Notes: generated by a model not told the origin, from the letters alone. Positions 25,201 through 34,420 are shown, counted from the first letter of the stretch. The stretch: DNA of 64,000 bases from Demequina mangrovi (GCF_000759715.1 NZ_BBLU01000001.1:186001-250000); one strand, 5' to 3'. Numbers and translations are program-made.

Positions 25201-25353
25201 TCACTGGGACGAGTCCTGCTCCATCACCTTGTCCACGGTCGCGGCGGCGATCCGGGTGGCCTCGTCCTCGCTCGCGCCGCGAGCGAGCTCCTTGGCCTTG
25301 ATCTGCTCGAACTTGTAGTGACGGGTGTCCGTGACGCCTTCGTCGTTCACCAT
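25201..25353 (-). CDS. Small conserved 50-residue protein
   Basis: A charged helical protein with the pattern HYKFEQIKAKELARGASEDE followed by ATRIAAATVDK. This resembles a widespread small bacterial family usually annotated as plasmid stabilization protein (pattern QYEHIK...RGRSE...EEIAARTVNK). No plasmid function is implied here, and no toxin partner is adjacent. ATG at 25353 with GGAGGT 3 nt upstream. It stops 21 bp before the phosphatidyltransferase start region and reads the same way. Confidence 0.7.
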   Translation of the reverse strand: MVNDEGVTDTRHYKFEQIKAKELARGASEDEATRIAAATVDKVMEQDSSQ

Positions 25354-25458
25354 GCACCTCCGCTGATCGAATGGCATCTCCAGCCTAGGCGCGCCGTCCT
25401 CGCGGCGCGCGCCCGACGGGATGGAAGGTCCCGGGTACGTCGCTCTACGATGGGAGGC

Positions 25459-25989
25459 GTGAGCCTTGTCGAGCCTCCTACGCATGCATGGGCGCTGTGG
25501 CGCGCCGTCACGCTGATGGGACGGCGCCTGGTCGCCGGCCTCGAGCAGCGGCTGCAGGCGGCGGTGGGGATCTCGGTCCCCGACCTCGACATCCTCATGG
25601 CGCTCGACGCCGCCCCGGACGGCAGGCTCCGCGCGGGATCCCTCGGCGAGATGCTCGGATGGGAGAAGTCCCGCATCTCGCACCACGTCACCCGCATGGA
25701 GGCGCGCGGTCTGGTGCGCCGCGTCACCTGCGACGAGGACCTGCGGGGTACGTGGGTCGAGACGGACGCCGCGGGTCGCACCGCCCTGGCGCAAGCCCTC
25801 CCGATCTTCTCCGAGCACCTCCAGCACGGCCTCGTCGACGTGCTTCCCGAGGACGAGGCCGAGGCGCTGGGGCGCGCCGCGCTCCGCATCCTCCACGCCT
25901 CGCCGGCCACCGCCTGCCAGGCGGAGATCGAGCGGCTCGGCGTGCAGCTCGGCGTGGAACCGGTCGCGGACGCGGCGGCCCGACGGTGA
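25459..25989 (+). CDS. MarR-family transcriptional regulator
   Basis: A 176-residue winged-helix regulator. Recognition helix region: LGEMLGWEKSRISHHVTRME, then GLVRRVTCDEDLRGTWVE, the wing. Dimer helices flank it. Possible ligands or targets are not evident; the divergent 50-residue gene and the downstream monooxygenase gene are candidates. GTG at 25459 is chosen because TACGAT (25446-25451) lies 7 nt upstream, the leaderless pattern; the GGGAGG in between is too close to act as a ribosome-binding site. ATG at 25450 is the alternative. Confidence 0.83.
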   Translation: MSLVEPPTHAWALWRAVTLMGRRLVAGLEQRLQAAVGISVPDLDILMALDAAPDGRLRAGSLGEMLGWEKSRISHHVTRMEARGLVRRVTCDEDLRGTWVETDAAGRTALAQALPIFSEHLQHGLVDVLPEDEAEALGRAALRILHASPATACQAEIERLGVQLGVEPVADAAARR

Positions 25990-26037
25990 TCCGCGCGTCG
26001 TGCGGCGCGGGGCGTCGCACGGCCTAGGGTGGGGGCC

Positions 26038-27135
26038 ATGCCTGACCCGTCCATCCCGTCCGTCGACGTCGTCATCATCGGGGCCGGACAGGCCGGGCTC
26101 GCGGTGGCCTACCATCTCGCCCGGCGCGGGCTGACCATCGGCCGCGACGTCTTCGTCCTCGACCGCGGACCGGGACCCGGCGGCGCGTGGCAGCATCGCT
26201 GGGCCTCGCTCACGCTCGGCGGCACCCACCATCTTCACGACCTCCCCGGCATGGCGGAGACCGGGCTGTCGTTCGCCTCGGCCCCCGGCGACGTCCCCGC
26301 TCGCGAGCTGGTCGCCGACTACTACGGCACGTACGAGCAGCGCCACGGCATCGACGTGGTGCGGCCCGTGACCGTCACGGGCGTCTCGCGCCTCGGCGAC
26401 GAGTACCTGGTGACCACCGCGCCCGGATCCGCGCTCGCCTCGGTCCGCGCCCGCGTCGTCGTGTCGGCGACCGGTACCTGGACCAGCCCGCGGATCCCCT
26501 ACGTGCCGGGACGCGAGACGTTCGCCGGCGCCCAGCTCACCACCGCCGCCTTCGCCTCGGCGGAGCGCTTCGCCGGGCTGCGCGTCGCGGTGGTCGGCGG
26601 AGGCACGTCCGCGCTCACGTTCCTCGACGAGGTCGGGGACGTCGCGTCCCAGGTGCTCTGGTTCACGCGTCGCCCACCCACGTTCCATGACGAGGAGCAC
26701 GAGCTCTCGCCGGAGCGCGGCCGCGTCGCGGTGGCGATCCAGGACGAGGCGGCGCGCGCCGGACGCCCGCTGCCGTCGATCGTGTCGGTCACGGGGCTCC
26801 CCCGCTCGCCGCTGGTCCGCAGGCTCGAGGAGGCGGGCCGCCTCGAGCGCCTGCCCATGTTCGCCGCGATGACCCCGACCGGCGTGATCACGCGCGAGGA
26901 CGAGGAGATCGCGCTCGACGCGGTGATCTGGGCCACGGGCTTCAGGCCCGCGATCGGCCATCTGCGGCCGCTGGGCGTGGTCAACGACGCCGGTGGGATC
27001 GTGGTCGCGGACGGCCGTGTGGCCGACGAGCCGGGCCTGTTCCTCGCGGGCTACGGTCCCCAGGCGAGCACGCTCTCGTCCAACCGCGCCGCGCGCGTCA
27101 CCGCGAAGGCGATCGTCGAGCTGCTGCGCGCCTGA
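26038..27135 (+). CDS. FAD-dependent oxidoreductase (flavin monooxygenase-like)
   Basis: A 365-residue flavoprotein with two Rossmann motifs: IIGAGQAGLAVAYHLARRG (FAD, residue about 12) and VAVVGGGTSALTFLDE (NADPH, about 185). ATGF in VIWATGFRPAIGHL is the typical third dinucleotide-fold motif. The FMO fingerprint FxGxxxHxxxW is not clear, so it is best placed in the broader NAD(P)-binding/FMO-like group that includes putative metal- or drug-linked oxidoreductases. ATG at 26038 has TAGGGT (26025-26030) 7 nt upstream; GTG at 26029 lies inside that hexamer and is rejected. Confidence 0.8.
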   Translation: MPDPSIPSVDVVIIGAGQAGLAVAYHLARRGLTIGRDVFVLDRGPGPGGAWQHRWASLTLGGTHHLHDLPGMAETGLSFASAPGDVPARELVADYYGTYEQRHGIDVVRPVTVTGVSRLGDEYLVTTAPGSALASVRARVVVSATGTWTSPRIPYVPGRETFAGAQLTTAAFASAERFAGLRVAVVGGGTSALTFLDEVGDVASQVLWFTRRPPTFHDEEHELSPERGRVAVAIQDEAARAGRPLPSIVSVTGLPRSPLVRRLEEAGRLERLPMFAAMTPTGVITREDEEIALDAVIWATGFRPAIGHLRPLGVVNDAGGIVVADGRVADEPGLFLAGYGPQASTLSSNRAARVTAKAIVELLRA

Positions 27136-27166
27136 CGGGCCGCCCCACGGCGGAGCGACCCGTCAG
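27132..27166. terminator. Bidirectional terminator between FMO-like gene and putA
   Basis: CTGACGGG (27132-27139) pairs with CCCGTCAG (27159-27166), with internal GCCGCC/GGCGG pairing. It starts within the stop region of one gene and ends 5 bp before the stop of the convergent putA. Confidence 0.7.
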
Positions 27167-27171
27167 CAGCG

Positions 27172-30100
27172 TCACAGCGCCGCGACCACCGCGTCGGCCA
27201 CCGGCCACGGCGTGCCGAAGCGGTGCATCGTGACGGACACGGCCTGCTCGCGGACGAAGGGCAGCAGCTCGACCTCCGGGGCGCCGGTGACCGGGCCGTC
27301 GTAGACGGCGAGGTCGGGGCGCTGCGCCGGGGCCGTACCGATCGCCCGCACGCGTGCGCCGTCGCCCGCGAGGCGGTCGACCAGCTGGTCCTCGGTCTCG
27401 ACCGTCACGGCGAGACCCGCGACGGCGAGCGCGCGGGCGAGCCCGGCGGAGGGCCGGTGCGCGGTCGACACGCCTCCCTGGCCGCCGGCGCGAAGGCGCG
27501 CGGCGCACACGCGCCGCAGGTCGTCCTCGTCCACCCCGTCCCACCGGATCTCGGTGGTCGCGGGCGAGTACCGCAGGGCGTCGTGCTCGCTCGCGAGCCC
27601 GCTGCGGTCGATCGCGGTGCCGAAGTGCTCGCGCCACGCGCGCGCATCGGCCGCAGCGGCGGCGCGCACCCACGCCGGGGCGTCCCGCACGATCGACAGC
27701 ACGGGAGCCTCGTCGGCCTCGACGTCGCGACGCTCCCATCCGGTGAGGCCCACCAGGTAGGACGGCCCGCCCGCCTTGGCGGTCGGGCCCACGACGGACC
27801 GCTTCCAGCCGCCGAAGGGCTGACGCTGGACGATCGCGCCGGTGATGCCGCGGTTGACGTACGCGTTGCCCGCCTCGACCTGGGTGAGCCAGTGCGCGAT
27901 CTCCGCGCCGTCGAGCGTGTGGATGCCCGCGGTGAGGCCGTAGTCCACCGCGTTCTGGATCTCGATCGCCTCGTCGAGCGTGGCCGCGGTCATGATCCCG
28001 AGGACCGGGCCGAAGCACTCGGTGAGGTGGAACCACGAGCCCGGTCGCACACCCGTGCGGACGCCCGGGGTCCACGTCCGGCCCTCGTCGTCGAGACGAC
28101 TCGGCTCGACGAGCCACCTCTCCCCCGGCTCGAGCGTGGTGAGCGCGCGCAGCAGCTTCCCCTGGGCGGGCTCGATGATCGGGCCCATCTGGGTGGTGGG
28201 ATCGTCGGCGGCGCCGACCGCGAGGGACCGCACCGCATCCTCGAGCTGCGCGTGGAAGCGCCGTGACGTGGCGACCGAGCCGACCAGGATGGCCAGCGAG
28301 GCCGCGGAGCACTTCTGACCGGCGTGGCCGAAGGCGGACTGCGCGACGTCGCGAGCGGCGAGGTCGAGGTCCGCGCTGGGCGTGACGATGACGGCGTTCT
28401 TGCCCGACGTCTCCGCGACGAGACGCAGTCCCGGTCGCACCCGATGGAAGAGCTCGCCCGTCTCGTACGCGCCCGTGAGGATGACCTGGTCCACGCGCGG
28501 ATCGCCCAGCAGAGCGTCGCCGAGACCCGCGTCGATGCCGGCGGCGTCGATGTCGACGAGCCGCAGCGCCTCTCGGGGTACCCCGGCCTCCCACAGGATC
28601 TCCGCGAGCAGCGCACCGCAGCGCGCCGCCTGCTCGGCCGGCTTGAGCACCACGGCCGAGCCCGCGGCGAGCGCGGCCAGCGTCGAGCCGGCGGGGATCG
28701 CGACCGGGAAGTTCCACGGCGGCGTCACCACGGTGACGTCACGGGGTCGCGGCACGGCGCCCTCGAAGCGGTGGAGGTCGAGCGAGCGCACGGCGTAGTA
28801 GTGCGCGAAGTCGACGGCCTCCGAGACCTCGGGGTCGGACTGGTCGATGGTCTTGCCCGCCTCGGCCATCATCACCGTGACGAGGTCGGTGCGGCGCGCC
28901 TCGAGCGTGCGGCCGGCGGCGTGGAGCACGGCGGCGCGCTCCTCGGGCGTGCGCGCCTGCCAGGACGCGGCGCCAGTCTTGGCCGCCGCGACCTCGGCGG
29001 TCACCGCGGCCGGATCCTCGACGCGGGCAGCACGGAGCGTCGCGAGCCCCGCGTCGGCGGTGGCGGCGCCGTCCTGGATCGCGCGGGCCCACGCGCGGCT
29101 CGCCGCGATCGAGGGGTCCGTGTCCGGCGTGTTGACGAAGGTGTCCGTGGCGACGGCCGGGCGGCCGACGGCCCGGTGCGAGCCCGCCGCCGGCTCCTCG
29201 GCGCGCGCCAGGGAGCCGCGGAACCGTGACTCCTCGCGGGCGAACGTCGCGTCGTCATCGAGGTCGTAGAGCGCGGACATGAAGTTCGCCGGGCTCGCGA
29301 CCTCCTCGAGGCGGCGCACCAGGTAGGCCAGCGCGACATCGAACTCCGCAGGGTGCACCACGGGCGTGTAGAGGCGCAGCGGTCCGGTGTCCTCGGCCAC
29401 CGCCCGGGCGACATGCTCGCCCATGCCCAGCAGCATCTCGAAGTCGAGGCCCTCGTCCACGCCGCGGTCGCGCGCCGTCAGCAGCGTGTGCGCGATGTCG
29501 AAGAGGTTGTGACCCGCGACGCCGAGCCGGACGTTCGCCATCCGCTCGGGATCGAGCGCATAGTCGAGGATGCGCTTGTAGTGCGCATCGGACTCCTCCT
29601 TGGAGCCCCACGTGGCGAGCGGCCAGCCGTGCAGCTCCGCGTCGACCCTCTCCATCGACAGGTTCGCACCCTTGACCAGGCGCACCTTGATGGGCGCCCC
29701 TCCCCCGGCGACACGGGCGGCGGCCCACTCCTGCAGGTGGTGCATCGCACCGAGCGAGTCCGGCAGGTACGCCTGGAGCACGATCCCGGCGGTGAGGCGC
29801 TCCATCCCCGGCCGCTCGAGCAGGCGGGTGAACACCGCGACCGTGAGGTCGAGGTCGCGGTACTCCTCCATGTCGAGGTTGACGAACGCGCCGTCCTTGC
29901 GGGCCGCGAGCTCGTACAGGGGCGCCAGGCGCTCGACCACCGCGTCGACGGTGCGGTCGAAGGACCACGGCGAGTGCGGGGCGACCGCGGCCGAGACCTT
30001 GAGCGACACGTAGTCGACGTCGTCGCGGCCGAGCAGCGCGAGCGTCCGCTCGAGCCTGCGGTCCGCCTCGGCGGCCCCGAGCACCGCCTCGCCGAGCAGA

Positions 30101-30540
30101 TTGAGGTTGAGCTCGCTGCCCTTCGCGCGCAGCGCTGTGAGCGCGCCCGCGAGGCGCCGCTCCGAGGCGTCGACCACGAGGTGCCCGACCATGGCGCGCA
30201 CCACCCGGCGGCACACCGCGACGACCAGTCCCGGCAGGACATACGAGGCGAGCGCGCCCGCCTGCAGCGCGATGCGCTGGTACATCGGCAGGAACCGATG
30301 AGGACGGCGCACGATGCGGCGCAGGCTCGCCGCGGCCACCGCGGTGTCCTCGGGCCGCACGATGCCGTCGACGAAGTCGGTGAGGAACGGAAGCCCCTGC
30401 GGGTCGCGGAGCATGCGGGCGAGCAGCCGGGCGGAGCCGTCGATCGGGAACGCATGCGAACGGCGCAGCCAGTCGCGGACCAGCGCGACGGTGTCGTCCG
30501 CGGTGTGGAGGCGCTCGGGCGCGAGGGGGGACATGGTCAT
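27172..30540 (-). CDS. putA: Bifunctional proline dehydrogenase / P5C dehydrogenase
   Basis: A 1122-residue PutA that oxidises proline to glutamate. The N-terminal FAD-dependent proline dehydrogenase barrel covers about 80-440 (VRLVKGANLSMERVDAELHG; GVAGHNLFDIAH). The aldehyde dehydrogenase domain covers about 500-980: VTPPWNFPVAIPAG, AETSGKNAVIV with the catalytic Cys in HAGQKCSAASLA. A C-terminal domain of about 140 residues follows. There is no N-terminal ribbon-helix-helix, so it is not self-regulating; a divergent LysR gene probably regulates it. ATG at 30540 with AAGGAG 6 nt upstream; the longer frame upstream is rejected. Confidence 0.95.
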   Translation of the reverse strand: MTMSPLAPERLHTADDTVALVRDWLRRSHAFPIDGSARLLARMLRDPQGLPFLTDFVDGIVRPEDTAVAAASLRRIVRRPHRFLPMYQRIALQAGALASYVLPGLVVAVCRRVVRAMVGHLVVDASERRLAGALTALRAKGSELNLNLLGEAVLGAAEADRRLERTLALLGRDDVDYVSLKVSAAVAPHSPWSFDRTVDAVVERLAPLYELAARKDGAFVNLDMEEYRDLDLTVAVFTRLLERPGMERLTAGIVLQAYLPDSLGAMHHLQEWAAARVAGGGAPIKVRLVKGANLSMERVDAELHGWPLATWGSKEESDAHYKRILDYALDPERMANVRLGVAGHNLFDIAHTLLTARDRGVDEGLDFEMLLGMGEHVARAVAEDTGPLRLYTPVVHPAEFDVALAYLVRRLEEVASPANFMSALYDLDDDATFAREESRFRGSLARAEEPAAGSHRAVGRPAVATDTFVNTPDTDPSIAASRAWARAIQDGAATADAGLATLRAARVEDPAAVTAEVAAAKTGAASWQARTPEERAAVLHAAGRTLEARRTDLVTVMMAEAGKTIDQSDPEVSEAVDFAHYYAVRSLDLHRFEGAVPRPRDVTVVTPPWNFPVAIPAGSTLAALAAGSAVVLKPAEQAARCGALLAEILWEAGVPREALRLVDIDAAGIDAGLGDALLGDPRVDQVILTGAYETGELFHRVRPGLRLVAETSGKNAVIVTPSADLDLAARDVAQSAFGHAGQKCSAASLAILVGSVATSRRFHAQLEDAVRSLAVGAADDPTTQMGPIIEPAQGKLLRALTTLEPGERWLVEPSRLDDEGRTWTPGVRTGVRPGSWFHLTECFGPVLGIMTAATLDEAIEIQNAVDYGLTAGIHTLDGAEIAHWLTQVEAGNAYVNRGITGAIVQRQPFGGWKRSVVGPTAKAGGPSYLVGLTGWERRDVEADEAPVLSIVRDAPAWVRAAAAADARAWREHFGTAIDRSGLASEHDALRYSPATTEIRWDGVDEDDLRRVCAARLRAGGQGGVSTAHRPSAGLARALAVAGLAVTVETEDQLVDRLAGDGARVRAIGTAPAQRPDLAVYDGPVTGAPEVELLPFVREQAVSVTMHRFGTPWPVADAVVAAL

Positions 30541-30601
30541 GGCTCTCCTTCGTTGACAGGACATGGTGAGCCATCGGGACCGCACAGCACCAGCGCGGTG
30601 G

Positions 30602-30621
30602 ACTTACGCATATTCGTAAGT
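30602..30621. promoter_or_regulatory. Inverted repeat in the putA-lysR intergenic region
   Basis: ACTTACG, CATATT, CGTAAGT: perfect 7-bp arms. It covers the expected -35 region of the lysR promoter and lies 61 bp upstream of putA. It probably binds the LysR protein for autorepression and putA control. Confidence 0.6.
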
Positions 30622-30627
30622 GCTGCT

Positions 30628-30633
30628 TATGCT
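30628..30633 (+). promoter_or_regulatory. Leaderless-type -10 of the lysR gene
   Basis: TATGCT, 6 nt before the lysR ATG, preceded by a TGC extended -10. The inverted repeat at 30602-30621 covers the -35 position. Confidence 0.55.
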
Positions 30634-30639
30634 TTCGGC

Positions 30640-31533
30640 ATGCTCGAGCTCACCCGCCTGGTCGCCCTCCGCGAGCTCGCCCTGCGCGGCACCATCGCCG
30701 CGGCGGCCGACGCGCTCGGGTACACGCCGTCGGCCGTGTCCCAGCAGCTCGCCGCCCTCGAGCGCGAGGCCGGCGTGCCGCTCACCATCAGGGCCGGCCG
30801 GGGCGTGGTGCTGACCCCGGCCGGCGAGCGCCTCGTGTCCCGCACGCACGAACTGCTCGACACGATGGAGGTCGCGGAGGCGGAGCTCCGCGCAGGCTCC
30901 GGCCTGCTCACGGGCACAGTTCGGCTCGCGGTGTTCCAGTCGGCGGCGCTCACGCTCGTCACGGGCGCGCTGCTGCGCCTGCGCGAGACGCACCCGGGGA
31001 TCCGCGTGATGGTGACCCAGACCGAGCCCGAGGAGGCCTTCGCCGACACCTGGGCACGCGAGTACGACCTCGTGGTCGCGGAGGAGTATCCGGGGCACTC
31101 CGCCCCCCACTACCCGGGCGTGGTCCGACGTCCGCTCGTGCGGGACGAGCTGCTCCTCGCCGTCGGCGGCGAGTGGGCGGGCGCCTCGTCGGTGGCCGAG
31201 GTCGCGGACGCGCCGTGGGTGATGGAGCCGCATGGCACCGCGACCCGTCACTTCGCCGAGCAGACCTGCCGCCTCGCGGGCTTCGAGCCCGACGTGCGAT
31301 TCGCCAGCTCGGACCTGCAGGCGCACGTCCAGCTGGTCCAGAGGGGGCTCGCCGTCGCGATCCTGCCGGGGCTCATGGTCGAGTACGCCGGGATCGGCGC
31401 GCGGGTGCTGCCGCTCGACGGCGGACCGCGCCGCACGGTGTTCGCGGCGCTGCGTGCGACGTCGAGGCTCGATCCCGCGGTGGAGGCGGTGCGCGGCGCA
31501 CTCGAGGCCGAGGGCGGTCCCGCGGCCGCGTGA
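30640..31533 (+). CDS. LysR-family transcriptional regulator
   Basis: A 297-residue regulator with an N-terminal winged helix (ALRGTIAAAADALGYTPSAV; SQQLAALEREAG) and a two-lobed effector-binding domain (about 90-290, beginning GTVRLAVFQSAA). It is divergent from putA with 99 bp between the starts and a perfect inverted repeat in between. Its ligand is therefore likely proline, glutamate or a related compound, by context only. ATG at 30640 follows a -10 hexamer by 6 nt, so the mRNA is probably leaderless. Confidence 0.87.
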   Translation: MLELTRLVALRELALRGTIAAAADALGYTPSAVSQQLAALEREAGVPLTIRAGRGVVLTPAGERLVSRTHELLDTMEVAEAELRAGSGLLTGTVRLAVFQSAALTLVTGALLRLRETHPGIRVMVTQTEPEEAFADTWAREYDLVVAEEYPGHSAPHYPGVVRRPLVRDELLLAVGGEWAGASSVAEVADAPWVMEPHGTATRHFAEQTCRLAGFEPDVRFASSDLQAHVQLVQRGLAVAILPGLMVEYAGIGARVLPLDGGPRRTVFAALRATSRLDPAVEAVRGALEAEGGPAAA

Positions 31534-31545
31534 TCGCCGGCGCTG

Positions 31546-32319
31546 CTAGCGCGCGGCCTCCGTGTCGCGCGCGAGCAGCGTGGCCCCGGCCACCGCCGCA
31601 GGCATCGCCAGCACCGCGCCGAGCGGAAGCAGGAACACGAGGAAGATCGTGGCGCCGAAGGCCATGACGCGCAGCCGGTGGCGCGTGAGCAGCCGGACCC
31701 GGTCGCGGCGCGCGAGCACCCCTCTGCGGGCCCACGGGTACGCGGTGAGCTCGATCGCGAGCAGCCGTCCGCCGAGCACGGCTCCGAGCGCGAAGGCCGC
31801 ACCGGCGCCGACGACGGGGATGAGGCCCACGAGCAGCAGCGCGAGCGACATGGCGATCGAGATCGCGAGCGTGAGCGCGCCCTCCCGCAGCCCCCGGGCC
31901 AGCGACGCACCCCACCCCTCCTCGGCCTCCGCGCCCTCGAGCCCGCCCGCCACCTCGTCCACCCGCCGCGAGATCGCCTCGAAGAACGGCTGACCCACGG
32001 TGAGCGTGAGGGACGCGAAGAGCGCGACGGAGATCACGGCAGAGGCCGCGAGCACCGCCGCGGCGGCGGTCACGGACACGAGCCCGTGCCACCGGCCGCC
32101 GTCGACGCCCAGCGCGTCCGCGAGGCCCGACCCGATGGCGCCGAGGTTGAAGAGCAGCACCCCGAGCACGATGCTCATGCCCGCCGCCACCACCACCCCC
32201 GGCAGGACTCCCAACCCGAGCAGCCGGGGCTCCCGTGCCCAGAGGCGCAGACCGGCGACCGCGGTCCGCACGCCCGCGATCACCTCGCTCGCGGCGGTGG
32301 ACGCGTCGGCTGCTGTCAT
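31546..32319 (-). CDS. CysZ/EI24-domain membrane protein
   Basis: A 257-residue membrane protein with four to five hydrophobic helices and the EI24/CysZ signature (TVGQPFFEAISRRVDEVAGG; GLIPVVGAGAAFALGA; ELTAYPWARRG). CysZ proteins in enterobacteria import sulfate; the function of the actinobacterial group is less clear. No sulfate-assimilation genes are nearby. ATG at 32319 on the minus strand, with TAGCAT (32332-32327) 7 nt upstream, so it is probably leaderless. Convergent with lysR, 12 bp apart. Confidence 0.82.
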   Translation of the reverse strand: MTAADASTAASEVIAGVRTAVAGLRLWAREPRLLGLGVLPGVVVAAGMSIVLGVLLFNLGAIGSGLADALGVDGGRWHGLVSVTAAAAVLAASAVISVALFASLTLTVGQPFFEAISRRVDEVAGGLEGAEAEEGWGASLARGLREGALTLAISIAMSLALLLVGLIPVVGAGAAFALGAVLGGRLLAIELTAYPWARRGVLARRDRVRLLTRHRLRVMAFGATIFLVFLLPLGAVLAMPAAVAGATLLARDTEAAR

Positions 32320-32397
32320 GGCGGGAATGCTAACGACGCGGGACCCGCGGGGCTACAGTGGCGCGCGTCGTCCCCGCGAGACGAGCCGAGGAGAGTC

Positions 32398-33810
32398 ATG
32401 CACCAGCTGGTCCTGCGCGACGCGCGTCTCAGCAGCGACGGCGAGCGAGTCGACATCGCCGTCGACGCCGGTCGCATCTCCGCCGTCGGTCCGGGCGCGG
32501 GACCGGGTCGAGACGAGGTCGCGCTCGACGGGCGGCTCGTGGTGCCGGGGCTGTGGGACGCGCACGTGCACTTCACGCAGTGGGCGCGGACCCGTGGACG
32601 GCTCGACCTGTCGGGCGCGGGATCGGTAGCGGAGGCCTGCGCGATCGTCCGGGACGCCGCGGCCGACGGCATGCTGGTCGGCTTCGGCTACCGGTGGGCC
32701 ACCTGGGCCGAGTTGCCGACCCGCGAGGCCCTCGACGCCGCGCGGGTCGCGCCGACCGTGCTGCTGAGCGGCGACCTGCACACCGCCTGGGTCAACTCCT
32801 CCGCGGCACGCGAGCTCGGCTGCGCCGCCGGTCTGCTGCGGGAGGACGACGCCTTCGCGGTGCAGGTGGCGCTGAGCGCGAGGCCCCTCGCCCCCGGCGC
32901 GGTCGAGGAGGCCGTCCGTGCCGCGTCCGCGCGCGGGGTCGTCGGGATCGTCGACCTCGAGATGGACGACGGGCTCGCCCGCTGGCGCGACCGCGTCGCG
33001 GCGGGGATCGACGGGCTCCGTGTGGAGGTGGGCTTCTACGAGCCGCTGCTCGAGACACGCATCGCGACGGGCGCCCGGTCGGGAACCCCGGTCGAGGGTG
33101 GCGGCGGCCTCCTGCGGCACGGCCCGCTCAAGGTCATCACCGACGGCTCGCTCAACACCCGGACCGCGCACTGCGTCCAGCCCTACGACGACGGGGGCCA
33201 CGGCACCCAGAACGTCTCCGGTGCGCACCTCGCGGACATCATGCGGCGGGCTGCGTCGGCCGGCATCTCGTGCGCCATCCACGCGATCGGCGATGCCGCC
33301 ACCACCATCGCCTTCGACGCCTTCGCCTCCTCCGGCGCGCGAGGCTCCATTGAGCATGCGCAGCTGGTGAGCGAGGGCGATGTCGCGCGCTTCGCCGGGC
33401 TGGGCGTGGTGGCCAGCGTGCAGCCCGAGCACGCTCTTGACGACCGCGACGTCGCGGACGTGCTGTGGCACGGCCGCACGGCGCGCGCCTTCGCGCTGCG
33501 TTCGATCCTCGACGCCGGCGGCAGGCTCGCGCTCGGCTCCGACGCACCGGTCGCGCCGCTCGATCCGTGGATCGCGATCGCGGCGGCCGTGCACCGGACG
33601 CGCGACGGCCGCGCGCCCTGGCATCCCGAGCAGGCGATCACCGTCGACGAGGCGCTCGCGGCGAGCACGCGCACGCGGATCGCCGTGGGCGAGCCCGCGG
33701 ACCTCGTGGTCCTCGACGCCGATCCGTGGACGGCCGACGTCGAGGGCCTGCGCGGCCTTCCGGTGGCCATGACGCTCGTGGGCGGCCGCACCACCCACGG
33801 CGGCGTCTAG
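32398..33810 (+). CDS. Amidohydrolase (YtcJ-like, amidohydrolase_3)
   Basis: A 470-residue metal-dependent hydrolase. The metal site begins with GLWDAHVHF (HxH, residue about 60), with later ligand His residues in SCAIHAIGDAA and SIEHAQL, and Asp in ALGSDAPVAPLDPW. It ends in a small beta-sandwich (GEPADLVVLDADPW). Substrate unknown; the group includes N-substituted formamide and related deacylases. ATG at 32398 with GAGGAGAG 4-5 nt upstream. Its last 4 bp overlap the convergent osmC-like gene. Confidence 0.88.
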   Translation: MHQLVLRDARLSSDGERVDIAVDAGRISAVGPGAGPGRDEVALDGRLVVPGLWDAHVHFTQWARTRGRLDLSGAGSVAEACAIVRDAAADGMLVGFGYRWATWAELPTREALDAARVAPTVLLSGDLHTAWVNSSAARELGCAAGLLREDDAFAVQVALSARPLAPGAVEEAVRAASARGVVGIVDLEMDDGLARWRDRVAAGIDGLRVEVGFYEPLLETRIATGARSGTPVEGGGGLLRHGPLKVITDGSLNTRTAHCVQPYDDGGHGTQNVSGAHLADIMRRAASAGISCAIHAIGDAATTIAFDAFASSGARGSIEHAQLVSEGDVARFAGLGVVASVQPEHALDDRDVADVLWHGRTARAFALRSILDAGGRLALGSDAPVAPLDPWIAIAAAVHRTRDGRAPWHPEQAITVDEALAASTRTRIAVGEPADLVVLDADPWTADVEGLRGLPVAMTLVGGRTTHGGV

Positions 33811-34244
33811 ACGACCGACTCCTCGAGGGTCGCGCTCTCGAGCGAGATGTCGACCCCGGCGAGCGCCTTCGACACCGGGCAGTTCTCCTTCGCGTCCTCG
33901 GCGAAGCGCGTGAACTCGAGCTGGTCGATGCCCGACACCTTCGCGTGGACGGTGAGCATGCTCGACTTCACCCCCACCCCGGCCTCGAACTTGACCTCGG
34001 CGTCCACCTTGACCCAGTGCGGCGGCGTGCCGTTCTGCTCGAGCGCGAACGACAGCGCCATCGAGAAGCACGACGCGTGAGCGGCGGCCAGCAGCTCCTC
34101 CGGAGTGGTGACGCCCGCCTCGCCCTCGGAGCGCGCCTTCCAGTTGACGTCGAAGCTGCCGTTGCCCGACTCGAGGTGCGCCTTGCCCTGGCCCGTCGTG
34201 AGCCCGCTGTACCACTCGGCCTTCGCCTTGCTCGAGACCTCCAT
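33807..34244 (-). CDS. OsmC-family peroxiredoxin
   Basis: A 145-residue thiol peroxidase that reduces organic hydroperoxides. The two reactive cysteines are in AAAHASCFSMALS (about residue 59) and ENCPVSKALAG (about 124), in the classic OsmC spacing, with the N-terminal strand-rich half intact. ATG at 34244 has AAGGAGGAG about 4 nt upstream. Convergent overlap of 4 bp with the amidohydrolase. Sequence favours OsmC over Ohr, but separation of the two is not certain. Confidence 0.9.
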   Translation of the reverse strand: MEVSSKAKAEWYSGLTTGQGKAHLESGNGSFDVNWKARSEGEAGVTTPEELLAAAHASCFSMALSFALEQNGTPPHWVKVDAEVKFEAGVGVKSSMLTVHAKVSGIDQLEFTRFAEDAKENCPVSKALAGVDISLESATLEESVV

Positions 34245-34389
34245 GGACTCCTCCTTCGCGTGTCGCGGCGACGGCCGGGCGCCGTCGTCCGGGTGGACCT
34301 GACCACCCTCGGGGCCGCGTTACGGCCCTGTTAAACCTTGCCACGGACCCTTGCGGCGCGCCATGGGCGGGTGGGAGCCTCACCTCAAC

Positions 34390-34405
34390 TTGGACGGACG
34401 ACCAA
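34390..34405. promoter_or_regulatory. TetR-type operator upstream of the SDR-TetR cluster
   Basis: TTGGACG, GA, CGACCAA: arms match at 6 of 7 positions. It lies 15 bp before the start of the first gene, where binding would block transcription. The TetR protein is encoded by the second gene of the cluster. Confidence 0.5.
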
Positions 34406-34420
34406 AAACCTGGAGGGACG

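Noticed and set aside
25452-25457. GGGAGG as ribosome-binding site of the marR gene
   Set aside because: Only 1 nt separates it from the GTG; the TACGAT hexamer at leaderless distance is the better explanation.
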